A program made the translations under genes and the position numbers. DNA of 64,000 bases from Unio delphinus (taxonomy: Eukaryota; Mollusca; Bivalvia; Unionida; Unionidae), in NCBI GenBank assembly GCA_029339505.1, contig JAQISU010000155.1:21625501-21689500 (forward strand). Direction: 5' to 3'. Position 1 is the first letter of the stretch. Every line of letters starts with the position of its first letter. A model generated the notes under the pieces. That model saw nothing but the letters and a program-made list of their open reading frames with translations, was not told where the DNA came from and did not search any database. Below are positions 7,965 to 17,158 of this stretch, piece after piece.

Positions 7965-9007
7965 ATGAGGGAATTAAGGAGAACGCCTTCGAAAAATGCT
8001 GAATTCAATGCTGATAAGGAGTTTAAAAGATTATTGAAAATTAATCCTAAATTTAATCTCGATAAACCAAAAAAACGTCCAATAGACGGAAACATGAAAG
8101 AGTTTAAGAGATTATTGAAGATTAATCCTAAATTTAATCTCGATAAACCAAAAAAACGTCCAAGAGACGGAAACATGAAAGAGTTTAAGAGATTTTTAAA
8201 AATTAATCCTAAATTTAATCTCGATAAACCCAAAAAAGTCCAAGAGACGGAAACATGAAAGAGTTTAAGAGATTATTAAAAATGAATCCTAAATTTAATC
8301 TCGATAAACCGAAAAAACGTAACAAAATTAATCCTAAATTTAATCTCGATAAACCAAAAAAACGTTTAATAGACGGAAACATGAAAGAGTTTAAGAGATT
8401 ATTAAAAATTAATCCTAAATTTAATCTCGATAAACCAAAAAAAACGTCCAAGAGATTACCCTGGAAAGATGCTCAATTCAATCTCGATATAGTTTCTAAT
8501 ACACCAAAGAATACAATTCTTGATAAAGCCATGATTAGTAAAATCAGAGACTGTTTTAATGAATTCAAGCGTGATGGAGCATCTTAGTGTTGGTCAACAT
8601 TTCGAATTGATGGTGTTGTTGATGCTACCATGACTGATGAAAAAGCAACAGTGATAATTTCACGTGTTGGGGAAAAAAGGTATTTTTTCCGAATAAAATT
8701 CATTATTGAAGTCGATGGCAAATGGATTATTAGGGATAAATTTGAACCAATTCTCAAGAATAAAAAAGCTGTCATTGTGAGTAGAGATTCCAAACCAGGA
8801 ATTCTAACCGGCATTGACAAACCATACTACGAAAGATCTTATCCCGTAACAGCAATGGTTTATGGGATATATCCGTTAAATGATAAACCCGATATCGCAA
8901 AACTAGCTCCTATGAAATATTCTAGTTCACTGAATTGCGTGGCAACACGGGTAATGGAACACTTCACAAATGCATCCCGAGGAAATAAACTAACTGATCT
9001 GCGTTGA
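7965..9007 (+). pseudogene. N-terminal part of polymerase/helicase gene, copy A, broken
   Basis: Corresponds to about residues 1-193 of the intact 1101-residue copy B protein. Breaks visible: an expanded repeat near the start with a one-base frame change around 8235; an in-frame TAG at 8585-8587; and loss of about 400 bp at ~9006, equivalent to B residues ~194-326, where the frame also changes. After this the downstream ORF resumes at 9024. The N-terminal domain has no motif I recognise, and I see no clear DxE exonuclease motif. Loss of this part probably prevents production of the full-length protein from A. Confidence 0.8.
8020..8446 (+). repeat. In-gene 81-bp repeat array (about 5-6 units)
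   Basis: Each unit encodes 'MKEFKRLLKINPKFNLDKPK' followed by KRPIDGN or variants. One unit is short and one carries a frame change. Copy B has a single related segment (FERLSKIKP...FNLD). Basic KPKKRP stretches recur in every unit. Confidence 0.9.
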
Positions 9008-9023
9008 AGAATTAGATAACAGA

Positions 9024-11480
9024 ATGAGAAAAATCGCTAGTGATTTTTCACCGGAGAGTTTCCATGAAAAACTACTCACGGATAGTTTTACTATTCCATC
9101 AGTGGTAGCTCACTTCGCAAGAGAAAAAAACTCATGGCGTCCAACACGAAGTGATTTTCTCGAGGATGTTAAATTGAGTTGCGTCGAATTTGGTCATGGA
9201 GGACTGTGGAATACGAAATACTCACGTGATGGTATGATTTCAATTGATATATCCGCGTGTTATCCCGGAAGTTTTCTCGGGTATGGGGAATGTGCTGAGT
9301 ACTTCAAACGATTTGGACACCCCACACATGAAATGACTCGTGTTGCGATTAATGGACCATTGCCTGATTTTGATTTAACTGGATTCGCTCGTGTGATATC
9401 ATTTGAATTAGCGTCAGGATTACATCCGTGTAGTTATGTTTGGCTCGGTAGACACCTATCTGAAAAGGCCTGGATGCCAATAGTGCTATTGAGATATATG
9501 ATTGATTGTGGTATGCTTATATCGTTGATTGTTTCCGAGGCTATTATATGCTATCGAGCTCAGAAAGAAGTTTGGCTACCACAACCCGATCTAGATAGAA
9601 TAATCAGCGAACAGCGAAAACAATTCCCTGATTTCAATGAAGAACAAATCATGAATCGGTCTAAGAAGTTATTTGAAATTAAAAAAGAACAAGCAAAAGA
9701 TTTTGGACGAAGAATAATCGGTAAATTTACCCAGGGTGGACGATACGACAATGCAAAATATTCTTCGCGGTTGATCATAGATATCGCTGAATACGATTTT
9801 ATTGTAACGGATTTAATGAAACAGGGAAAACTTGTATCCCGTAAGGATGCTTTTCTATCCAATGGTGAGAAAATGGGTACGGTTGTTACCTACTGTGATG
9901 GATATAATTCCCAGTATACACATTTGAGAAGTTCAATGCTAGCCTATGCTTCTATTAATCTATTTTCGATGATAAATAGATTTCCTAATACCGCGGTTAG
10001 AGTGGCCACTGATTCGATGTATATACACAATAAGTACAAATCAGCTGTAGCGGCATTCACAGATCCCGAAGAAAATTGGGGGCGTTGGCGATTTAAAAAG
10101 GAGATGCTACATGAGTATTGTGAATCGGCAGACGTTGCCATGGATGATAAATATCTTTGTTGTAACCGTATTGAAATTCAATCAGAATTTTCTAATGCAC
10201 CACCGGTATCTGATCCAGTATGTAGATACAAGACAGTTTATTTAAACGGTTGTGGTGGGTCAGGAAAGACAACTCGTGCAATTGAATTATTTCGTCGGTC
10301 AACCATGATTGTGTTAACACCGACTCACAGACTCGCCAGAGAGATGATACAGCGAGGGGTAAATGCCTGTACCTACCATAGTTTCTTTCGATGGAAGGGT
10401 GACAAATGGACTCCTGAGCGTATGGGTGATAAATTCATTCCTGAAATCATAATTTGGGATGAAATATGCACAGTGTCATTAGATGTATTACAAACAGTTC
10501 TCGAGTGGTTGTTAAACAAAAACACAAAAGTCGTCATGTGCGGTGATCACGACCAACCACCACCATTTGTCGGTGCATCTCCACATGAATGGCTAAGGGG
10601 TTTTGTAGACTATTATGAAGAAATTACCACTGATTATAGATCAATTGATGAACGATTACGAGAATTCAAAGCGCTAATTAGATTACAACCGGATAGAATC
10701 CAATGCGAAATAGCGCGTGAAGTGATTTCAGAAACTCCAATGAATGATTTCTGGGAAACATGGAGACCAAATGATTTGATAATTGCAAGTAGAAAAATAG
10801 TCAGGGACACACTTCAGATGAAGTTATTTGAATTGCATAAAGAAAAATTTGCAACGCTTCCAGTACCCCTTTGTTATAGGCCATCGGATACACGAAAACA
10901 GAACATTGAAGTTGATATTCCAGGACAGAGTGAAAAACAAATTCTCGTATTAAATGATATTGTGCTGGTTGATATCAATGTCGTTGAAGATGCATTGCGT
11001 GCTAATAAATCCCCGTGGACGCTAGGATACGCAGCAACAATACACTCTTCACAGGGATTGACTATATCGGATACAATTGTTTGGATCGTAGATAATCGCA
11101 TCGAATGGTCGAATTTAGTCTATCTCGCAGTATCCAGAGTACGAAAAATAAATCAACTTCGAAGAGTTGTTTTCGATGATAATGACACAAAAATAAGTGA
11201 TATTGATGTTAGCATCATTAATAAAAAAAACTCTCCGGTTACAAACAACAGGACAAAAAAAAAACAACGAGAATTTGATATTGATGCTAAATTAATAATT
11301 ACGCTGAAACAACAACAGAATAATCACTGCGCGAGTTGCAATTGTATAATGCGTTGGCAGTATTCGGATAAAGATCCTCGCCAATTTACCGTAGACAGAA
11401 AAAATAACAGTCTCGGTCATGTCAGAAACAATGTGATGTTGACTTGTCTTGAGTGCAATAGACGCAACGGTGCTAGTTAA
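9024..11480 (+). CDS. B-family DNA polymerase fused to SF1 helicase and HNH domain, copy A
   Basis: 818 residues. Polymerase B motifs: motif A 'ISIDISACYPGSF' (Asp75), motif B region 'GRRIIGKFTQGG' (228-239), motif C 'VRVATDSMYI' (Asp330). SF1 helicase motifs: Walker A 'GCGGSGKTT' (409-417), motif Ia 'LTPTHRLAREM', Walker B 'IIWDEI' (477-481), motif III 'VMCGDHDQPPPF', motif V/VI region 'ATIHSSQGLT' (671-680) and 'YLAVSRV'. The C-terminal HNH module (about 768-812) has CxxC, 'VDRKNNSLGH' and CxxCN. It is likely the element's replicative protein. In A the N-terminus has been separated by the breaks at 8587 and 9006. The 3' end overlaps the convergent integrase gene by 8 bp. Compared with typical Polinton polymerases, the fused helicase is unusual. 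Confidence 0.9.
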   Translation: MRKIASDFSPESFHEKLLTDSFTIPSVVAHFAREKNSWRPTRSDFLEDVKLSCVEFGHGGLWNTKYSRDGMISIDISACYPGSFLGYGECAEYFKRFGHPTHEMTRVAINGPLPDFDLTGFARVISFELASGLHPCSYVWLGRHLSEKAWMPIVLLRYMIDCGMLISLIVSEAIICYRAQKEVWLPQPDLDRIISEQRKQFPDFNEEQIMNRSKKLFEIKKEQAKDFGRRIIGKFTQGGRYDNAKYSSRLIIDIAEYDFIVTDLMKQGKLVSRKDAFLSNGEKMGTVVTYCDGYNSQYTHLRSSMLAYASINLFSMINRFPNTAVRVATDSMYIHNKYKSAVAAFTDPEENWGRWRFKKEMLHEYCESADVAMDDKYLCCNRIEIQSEFSNAPPVSDPVCRYKTVYLNGCGGSGKTTRAIELFRRSTMIVLTPTHRLAREMIQRGVNACTYHSFFRWKGDKWTPERMGDKFIPEIIIWDEICTVSLDVLQTVLEWLLNKNTKVVMCGDHDQPPPFVGASPHEWLRGFVDYYEEITTDYRSIDERLREFKALIRLQPDRIQCEIAREVISETPMNDFWETWRPNDLIIASRKIVRDTLQMKLFELHKEKFATLPVPLCYRPSDTRKQNIEVDIPGQSEKQILVLNDIVLVDINVVEDALRANKSPWTLGYAATIHSSQGLTISDTIVWIVDNRIEWSNLVYLAVSRVRKINQLRRVVFDDNDTKISDIDVSIINKKNSPVTNNRTKKKQREFDIDAKLIITLKQQQNNHCASCNCIMRWQYSDKDPRQFTVDRKNNSLGHVRNNVMLTCLECNRRNGAS

Positions 11481-12417
11481 GACCATGCGGTGGCAATTGA
11501 GTATCCTCGGGAATTACCTGTAGTTGTTGTCGAGTAAATCCTCGTTGAGGAGCAGTTGAATCCAGTTTATAGACTGGAGGTCTACCAGTTGATCGTGTTA
11601 TACTAGATATCTTGTGTGCAGTAACACTCCAAATAGGATCAGTAGCCCTTTTTTTACCACCCTCAAGCTCTCCTGGTTCGTATAAGTACCTAACAGTGAC
11701 ATTACTACCAAGAATTGGTTCTTTGAAATCTTTTTGTGGTTGTACGGGTATAGACTTCTTTTTAATAGCGTTGCTAGGTTTCATGTTGATTGTTCTAGTA
11801 ATCTCATTATTCAGTGCGGTAATCACAGCTGGTAACCTTTTGACCCATTCACGGGATCGCCTTTCTTGAATGAATTCTTTTGCGTATTGATATCCAAATA
11901 ACCGCTCAGCAATCGTCCGATTAAATCGTTCTACAATGGCCTGATCGCGATGTAGCGCAGTATGCCCTCGTCGTATGGTGACATTATGATGTTTCATTGT
12001 AGATAACACTGCACCCTGAAATTCCTTGCCAGGATCAACCTGCAATAGATTTGGCCAGTGCAGAGGACCTCGTCGATAAATCCTTTCAAATGCAGAAGCG
12101 ACTTCAGTGGCTGATTTTGTTTTTAACGGTTCTGCTTCTTTGTATCGACTTGCAATATCAACTACGGTTAACGCGTATTTGTAACCGTTATCATGAGGTA
12201 AAAATAATATATCAGCCTGATGAACTTCATTAGGAGCGGTCACATCAAAATGCGAGAATTGAATTTGTTTAGGCGGTGGTAGAAAAATTTGCCATAGTGC
12301 CTGTTTGGATAACCAATTAGCCGCAGTGGTTTTTTTCACTTTTGCAGCGCTAGCGAGTTTATGGACTGCTGATTTACCCCTCCAGTATCCTCTTGGGGAA
12401 TAATAAATTGATTCCAT
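11473..12417 (-). CDS. Retroviral-type DDE integrase, copy A
   Basis: 314 residues from the Met of 'MESIYYSPRGYW', the start shared with copy B. Core rve/RNase H-fold motifs: first Asp in 'HQADILFLP', second in 'LQVDPGKEFQG', Glu in 'QAIVERFN', with 34 residues between second Asp and Glu. The C-terminal ~80 residues have the SH3/chromo-like 'PIWSVTAHKI...YKLD' pattern of Polinton integrases. I see no clear N-terminal HHCC finger. It catalyses element insertion. The ORF is fully open, though many genes of copy A are broken. It follows the phospholipase frame after 4 bp and ends inside the convergent polymerase stop region. Confidence 0.95.
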   Translation of the reverse strand: MESIYYSPRGYWRGKSAVHKLASAAKVKKTTAANWLSKQALWQIFLPPPKQIQFSHFDVTAPNEVHQADILFLPHDNGYKYALTVVDIASRYKEAEPLKTKSATEVASAFERIYRRGPLHWPNLLQVDPGKEFQGAVLSTMKHHNVTIRRGHTALHRDQAIVERFNRTIAERLFGYQYAKEFIQERRSREWVKRLPAVITALNNEITRTINMKPSNAIKKKSIPVQPQKDFKEPILGSNVTVRYLYEPGELEGGKKRATDPIWSVTAHKISSITRSTGRPPVYKLDSTAPQRGFTRQQLQVIPEDTQLPPHGLN

Positions 12418-12421
12418 ATTA

Positions 12422-12787
12422 TTAATTACCGGCACCTAACATCAATTTACTTTTCATAGCCGATTTTATTAAAAAGGAAGCCAATTTTTCTTTGAAGGAT
12501 TTATCAGGAATAGCATTTAACGCATGAATTAATTTCACATCTGCTAGATGCCTGTGTTGCAAATTGCTGCTTTTAGAAGCAACATCATGAAGGTGACAGG
12601 CCTTACCAATGGCGTTTATTGGTTCTTCACCGGGGTTGGGTTGATTTTGATTATTGAGTCTGATATCAAATCTGGTTCCCGGTCCACAGTAGCTATATCC
12701 TGGAAGGTGCTTTTCTCCGGGGTACTTTGCCCATGGGGTTCCAGGGAGCTTTGCCAATTTGGCTGCGATATCACCTCCTCGTTTTAT
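12422..12787 (-). CDS. Parvovirus-type phospholipase A2 domain, copy A (-1 frame of zinc ribbon)
   Basis: About 121 codons in the -1 frame relative to the zinc-ribbon gene, with no ATG before the domain. 'YSYCGPGT' fits the calcium loop and 'CHLHDV' the catalytic HD pair of parvovirus VP1u-type PLA2. Such domains let particles breach endosomal membranes. In A the Asp of the 'DKAC' segment is Gly and the Tyr after the HD is Ala; copy B keeps both, so A may be weakened. Expression is probably as a fusion with the zinc ribbon through the slippery site at 12787-12793, inferred from identical arrangement in both copies. Confidence 0.8.
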   Translation of the reverse strand: MKRGGDIAAKLAKLPGTPWAKYPGEKHLPGYSYCGPGTRFDIRLNNQNQPNPGEEPINAIGKACHLHDVASKSSNLQHRHLADVKLIHALNAIPDKSFKEKLASFLIKSAMKSKLMLGAGN

Positions 12788-12960
12788 TTTAAAACATCTC
12801 CGAATTGTAAAATCTTTGATTTTGTAGAAACAAATCTGAACTTTTTAATACCACATGTTGCACATCTACCAGTAAGTGCTGATCTGTTATTTTTAGTTGT
12901 AACCGTCGTCACATCATTTGTGCTAGTACGCGTTTTACACTTCATACAATATAGATCCAT
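12784..12960 (-). CDS. Zinc-ribbon protein, copy A
   Basis: 58 residues. Two CxxC pairs, 'YCMKCK' at residues 5-8 and 'CATCG' at 33-36, form a zinc ribbon, with 'TTKNNRSALTG' between them. Short proteins of this pattern (DUF5679-like) are common in Polintons and related viruses. The function is unknown. The gene is divergent from the packaging ATPase (spacer 12961-12977). It ends at a TAA right after a -1 slippery heptamer that would carry ribosomes into the phospholipase frame. Confidence 0.75.
   Translation of the reverse strand: MDLYCMKCKTRTSTNDVTTVTTKNNRSALTGRCATCGIKKFRFVSTKSKILQFGDVLK
12787..12793 (-). other. Putative -1 frameshift heptamer T TTA AAA (A)
   Basis: Read in the zinc-ribbon frame the codons are GTT TTA AAA TAA, giving the canonical X XXY YYZ heptamer TTTAAAA directly before the stop. 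Slipping back one base enters the phospholipase frame exactly. Copy B has heptamers at the homologous place. Confidence 0.6.
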
Positions 12961-12977
12961 AATTTATGTATAGAGAT
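12961..12977. promoter_or_regulatory. 17-bp divergent spacer with TATA-like core (A)
   Basis: AATTTATGTATA then GAGAT lies between the zinc-ribbon start and the conserved ATPase start. Copy B has AATTTATATATA in the same place (45979-45995, minus strand). The ATPase start is taken at 12978, not at an upstream Met at 12966, because 12978 matches B. Confidence 0.45.
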
Positions 12978-13637
12978 ATGGATATAATTGATTTTTCAGC
13001 GACTAAAACAAGAGAACCAGTTAAGCATCATGCAGCGCTACGAAACTCTATCCGGATGATTATAATCGGGCCATCTGGATCCGGTAAAACGCAATTGTTG
13101 CTCAATTTAATAATGAGATGGATGACGTGGGATAAGTTGTATTTAGTTGCCCCTAGCGTAGATGATCAACGATGTTATGAAGTGTTAAAGGATTTTAACG
13201 AGAATGCATCAGAAATTAAGGGTGAGAACGCCATTGAATTTATAACCGATATCGATGAAGCACCGAGTATTAATGATATTGATGGAGATATTAACAATTT
13301 AGTCGTATACGACGATATAATGTTAGATAAACAAAAAAATCCTGCTAGGATCTTTTCCAGAGGCAGGCATAAAAACACTGACGTGATATATGTCACTCAA
13401 CGCTACACTCAGGTTCCAAAAGTCATCAGAGATAACTGCAATATTCTTGCTGTATTCAACGGAGTTGATACTCATACTCTTAGAAATATATGGCAGACAT
13501 GGTGCTCTGATATGGACTTCAATCAATTTAAAAATTTCTTTAGTCATGCTCAGTCGACTCCGCACGGATTCGCAACAATAAATTTGCATGATCCTCGGAC
13601 ACGCTATCGTATCGGACTTGATCAAATATTCGGTTAA
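12978..13637 (+). CDS. Genome-packaging ATPase (A32/FtsK-HerA type), copy A
   Basis: 219 residues. Walker A 'GPSGSGKT' at residues 31-38, Walker B 'NLVVYDDIM' around 107-115, then 'FSRGRHKNTDVIYVTQRY', typical of poxvirus A32-like packaging ATPases of Polintons and NCLDV. It would pump DNA into the capsid. Nearly identical to the copy B gene at 45313-45978, and it ends with the same 'GLDQIFG'/'GLDKIFG' residues. It is the outermost gene on this side, 28 bp from the terminal unit. Confidence 0.95.
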   Translation: MDIIDFSATKTREPVKHHAALRNSIRMIIIGPSGSGKTQLLLNLIMRWMTWDKLYLVAPSVDDQRCYEVLKDFNENASEIKGENAIEFITDIDEAPSINDIDGDINNLVVYDDIMLDKQKNPARIFSRGRHKNTDVIYVTQRYTQVPKVIRDNCNILAVFNGVDTHTLRNIWQTWCSDMDFNQFKNFFSHAQSTPHGFATINLHDPRTRYRIGLDQIFG

Positions 13638-13665
13638 AATCATTTCTTATTTTTTGTTAACTTGT

Positions 13666-13894
13666 AGCAGCAGAGAGGGTGATGACCACATCGTTGCGAG
13701 TAAAATTGATTAAAAAATCGTAAAATATCCGTTTTTGCAAAAATGGAGACTTTTTTTTTGGTTAAATGAGATTTCGTTGGAAGCCTTATATTTTGTTCGA
13801 AAACGTGGTCTGTAAGCCTTATTTTGTTCGAAAACATGGTCTGTAAGCCTTATTTTTGCTCGAAAAGGGTGGTCTGTTCACCCTCTCTGCTGCT
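13666..13894. repeat. Terminal repeat unit of copy A
   Basis: A 229-bp segment that begins AGCAGCAGAGAGGGTG and ends in its inverse complement CACCCTCTCTGCTGCT. The outer end is 13894. Inside are three tandem ~31-bp copies (AAGCCTTATTTTGTTCGAAA type) at about 13778-13870. The 16-mer ends match those of copy B. The partner repeat is outside the window. Confidence 0.85.
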
Positions 13895-14335
13895 AGGTGT
13901 TTCATGCACGGCTCCTTCTCCGCTTGCCTTGACGATTCCACCTCAATGCCTGTCTGGCAATTTTGGTTGGCGATTTACGTAGGGTATCCAGCCCACCCTC
14001 TCTTCTTGATCTCGTATTCGATGTTCTCTGCCACAGGTTGGCGTTGCTGATGGTGTTTAATTAGCGGATCTGGAGAATTCTTCTTAGGCAGCTATTGATG
14101 AAAGTCTGAACTATCTTTACGGTCTGACTTGATGGTTATCCGTGTCTCTGCTCCATACAGTAGGACGAACTTCATGTTGGAGTTGAACAGTCTGATCTTG
14201 GTAGTCAAAAGAAAATTTCTTTGGAGCTCCATACATTCTTGAGCTGTTTGAAAGTTGCTCTCGCCTTGCCGATCCTTGCCTTGAAATCTGCATTTGTCCC
14301 ACCCTGTGTGTTGATAATGCTGCCCAGGTAAGTGG
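13895..14335 (-). mobile_element. LINE relic (reverse transcriptase C-terminal region), site of copy A insertion
   Basis: The minus strand encodes broken pieces of a non-LTR reverse transcriptase 3' end, including 'KIRLFNSNMKFVLLYG'. Bases 13895-14050 match 19045-19215 closely (AGGTGTTTC, then CCTTGACGATTCCACCTCAA versus CCTTGAGGGTTCCACCTCAA). Copy A therefore interrupts an RTE-like LINE; the rest should be beyond the unseen end of A. Confidence 0.75.
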
Positions 14336-15918
14336 AGGACTCTATCTCTTCATGGGAGACTTTCATGCAGTGAAACTCACATTATAAATCTGTTCTTGCA
14401 GCAGATATTACGACGTGTGAGGCATTCATGCACGCACAATGGTTTAATATATCAACTACGCTAATTTACCTGTCATATGGGCTAATACAAGACAATTATG
14501 TCATTATAGATTCCATGAGTGCAAGCTATCAAATTTGAGAATATATGTATGTGTAATAACTGCTACAAACTGCATGAGTCTGAAGTGATTGCTTTTAACG
14601 TGTGGTCTTCATATGCAGATGAGACTGTCATAAGTACACGAGACAATGTACAGCTGTTACTAATACAGAAAAAAAATTCACGAAGCCATTGACAACCGTC
14701 ATTAATTCATTGATATTGATTGTCAAATATTTCAAGTAATCACCTGAATCGATTGCAATTTATTTACTGCATGTATTCACTCATTGGACGAGTCAAACTG
14801 CAAATATAAAGATCCTGATATAACATAGCATATTGCGCCTGAAGCCCCGACCATCTCTTACATTAGAAACGAAATACTTTAAATATTACAATATGAGTTG
14901 TATGCTTTTATTCGCATAAAAAATGTTCGCTTTTATTATGTGCTTTGATGAAAAGTGATTTACAATAGCTAGTTAACGGAACTGTCAGCATTAAGAAAGA
15001 TCATGAGGTGGTCAGCCAAGACTATCGGTCATGTTCCAGTGGTTCGTGAAAAACAAACGTTTGAGAACCACTGTTCTAGCTCAATTCATCTATTTTTGCT
15101 TTCACTCCACCTATCTCTCTTTGTGTTCCTAGTATTATTTCTGTAATTTCCTTAATTTACTTCTTTACTTAAAGTGACTTCTTTCATATATATTTGATGA
15201 AATACATTTTAGAAGCTTAGCTTCATATTTTGTACTATTTTTCAGAGCTTGTCATCCAAATATATAGGGAAAATCTTCACACATCCCGTGAATATTTAGT
15301 ATGGTATGCAGAAAATGCTACTTTAGTCAATTGCGAAATATGAGGGTTGAGTGCTCCGAAAAGAATGCGTTGTATGCAAAATCGAAACCACCTTCCTAAT
15401 CCGAACATCACCTCTTCTTGTCAACAGAAAACGCTTCATTTTGTCTACCCATCAAATTCTAAAGAACTTTAAAAAAAAAAGAAAGAAAGCCATGTTAGAA
15501 AAGCCCCTTTGTCCACGAGACTCAATCAGTTTTAAAACACCGCCATTTTCAGTATATCCGGTTCCCACCAATAGCAATTATGCCAATGTAATGTCGGTGG
15601 TATTAAGTTAGAATTGATTACAATGTATGGTATCTGCTGTCCTCGTTTTAAGCGATCTGGTCAAAAGAGATGGTGTAATGACCTAAGTGAGAATCTAAAC
15701 CATTCGGAAGATAATTTTAATGTCACCGTTGCTAATGCGGGTGTATGTCCCATTCTCATCCAGGCTTAGTAACTAAAGACAATGCAAATCAATTAATATA
15801 CGATTCAATATTAGGTATGATTTCAGTCATATCTTAATGTATTTTTAATACCATCTCTTCCGTTAATACCAGACATACCAATATATTCATTTTATTATTT
15901 TAACTTATTTTCAATGTA

Positions 15919-15963
<45 letters not shown>

Positions 15964-16500
15964 GTTGTTTGGGTTAAAAGTATATCAATAATGTCGGAAA
16001 ACGTGATGGATTTAGTTCATATTTGAACATTTCCCAAAATAAACCTGTCCTATATTTGGACGTACTTTATACAATTTCTGTGATTTGCGAGACATTATTT
16101 GTTCACCTTAGGTTCCCTATGAGCTTCCGTGTGTGCAGCTGCTGTGGATTGGATACAGTATTGATTGACTTTTAGTACAGTATGATCTACCCTTGTGGCA
16201 TCTATTATTTCCCTGGTTTATGATCTACTTATATTTTATTATTTATTTGATCTTAACACACACTCTGAGACTTAGCACGGGATATCACACTTACCCTCCA
16301 TTTCATGACTCCACTCCATGTTTTAAGTATATCTCGTGTAATTAGCAAATAAAACCGACAACGACTTAAATATGTGTTGCAAATTAGCCATTTATGACTA
16401 TGGATTCAAAAGTAGTGCTCATGGAGATATTAGATAATCTGATAGCAATGGGAAGAGGTGTGGATGCTGGATCTGGAAGACGTGAATAATGAATGATTGC
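14336..16500. other. AT-rich intergenic DNA
   Basis: No supported gene. Contains an (ATT)n microsatellite at about 15918-15964. Confidence 0.6.
15918..15964. repeat. (ATT)n microsatellite
   Basis: About 15 perfect ATT units. Confidence 0.95.
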
Positions 16501-16527
16501 ATCAATCCAGGTATGGTATGTGAATCA

Positions 16528-16815
16528 CGTGCTTGAAACAGCGAACAGTGTCAACCCAGATCAACCGTAGCGTTCATAATACGACTAATGCCAAAGAGTG
16601 AACAGCATTAAACCAGATTAACAGTTGCGTTCATAATACGACGATTGTGAATCAGCGAACTGCGTCAAACCAGATCACTTTCGTATTCATAATACGACCA
16701 ATGCCAAATAGCGAACAACATCAACCCAGATCAACTGTTGCGTTCTTAATACTACGAATGTGAATCAGCGAACAGCGTCAACCCAGATCACTTTCGTGTT
16801 CATAATACAAACAAT
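16528..16815. repeat. Minisatellite, ~61-bp period with alternating unit types
   Basis: About five units sharing 'CAACCCAGATCA' and 'GTTCATAATACGAC', alternating between a GTGAATCAGCGAA type and a TGCCAAATAGCGAA type, so the higher-order period is about 122 bp. Confidence 0.7.
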
Positions 16816-17078
16816 ACAACAGCTAATCTAGACCAACAGGGCTGGCATTAACCTAAATGTAAAAAGAACAGTGCGGACCCAGATCTACTGAGTTTGCGCT
16901 AATGTAATACATAGACGAATACTGTGAGAGATTAAATACATGTATTTGCGAGCCGTTTGTATGGAAGACATCAATAACGTTTATGTCAACGAGATCTGTT
17001 TCAGATTCAGATTCAATGATACTATGGGAGCTGACGCGATAGCCACATACAAACACATACATACCTACCTACATACCT

Positions 17079-17127
<49 letters not shown>

Positions 17128-17158
17128 TACATACATACATACATACATACATACATAC
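17079..17158. repeat. (AC)n(ATAC)n microsatellite
   Basis: A CA-repeat run into a run of ATAC tetramers. The ORF read through it is an artefact. Confidence 0.95.

Larger units (their letters stand above)
1..13894 (-). mobile_element. Polinton/Maverick copy A, partial (left end outside window), decaying
   Basis: A virus-like DNA transposon of the same lineage and gene order as the complete copy at 45135-61572, in the opposite orientation. Its ATPase-side terminus is at 13894. The penton gene and other terminus should lie left of position 1. Integrase, packaging ATPase, a polymerase/helicase ORF and several virion genes are open. The membrane-protein, fibre, protease N-terminus, core-protein, capsid and polymerase N-terminal genes are broken. 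The right terminus abuts a LINE fragment that resembles the LINE relic at 18.9-19.2 kb, so A inserted into a LINE. Element type is seen from gene content; the full length is unknown. Confidence 0.93.

Noticed and set aside
7958..8451. Minus-strand ORFs of repeated 'FGLSRLNLGLIFNNLLNSF'
   Set aside because: Antisense shadow of the 81-bp repeat in the polymerase gene.
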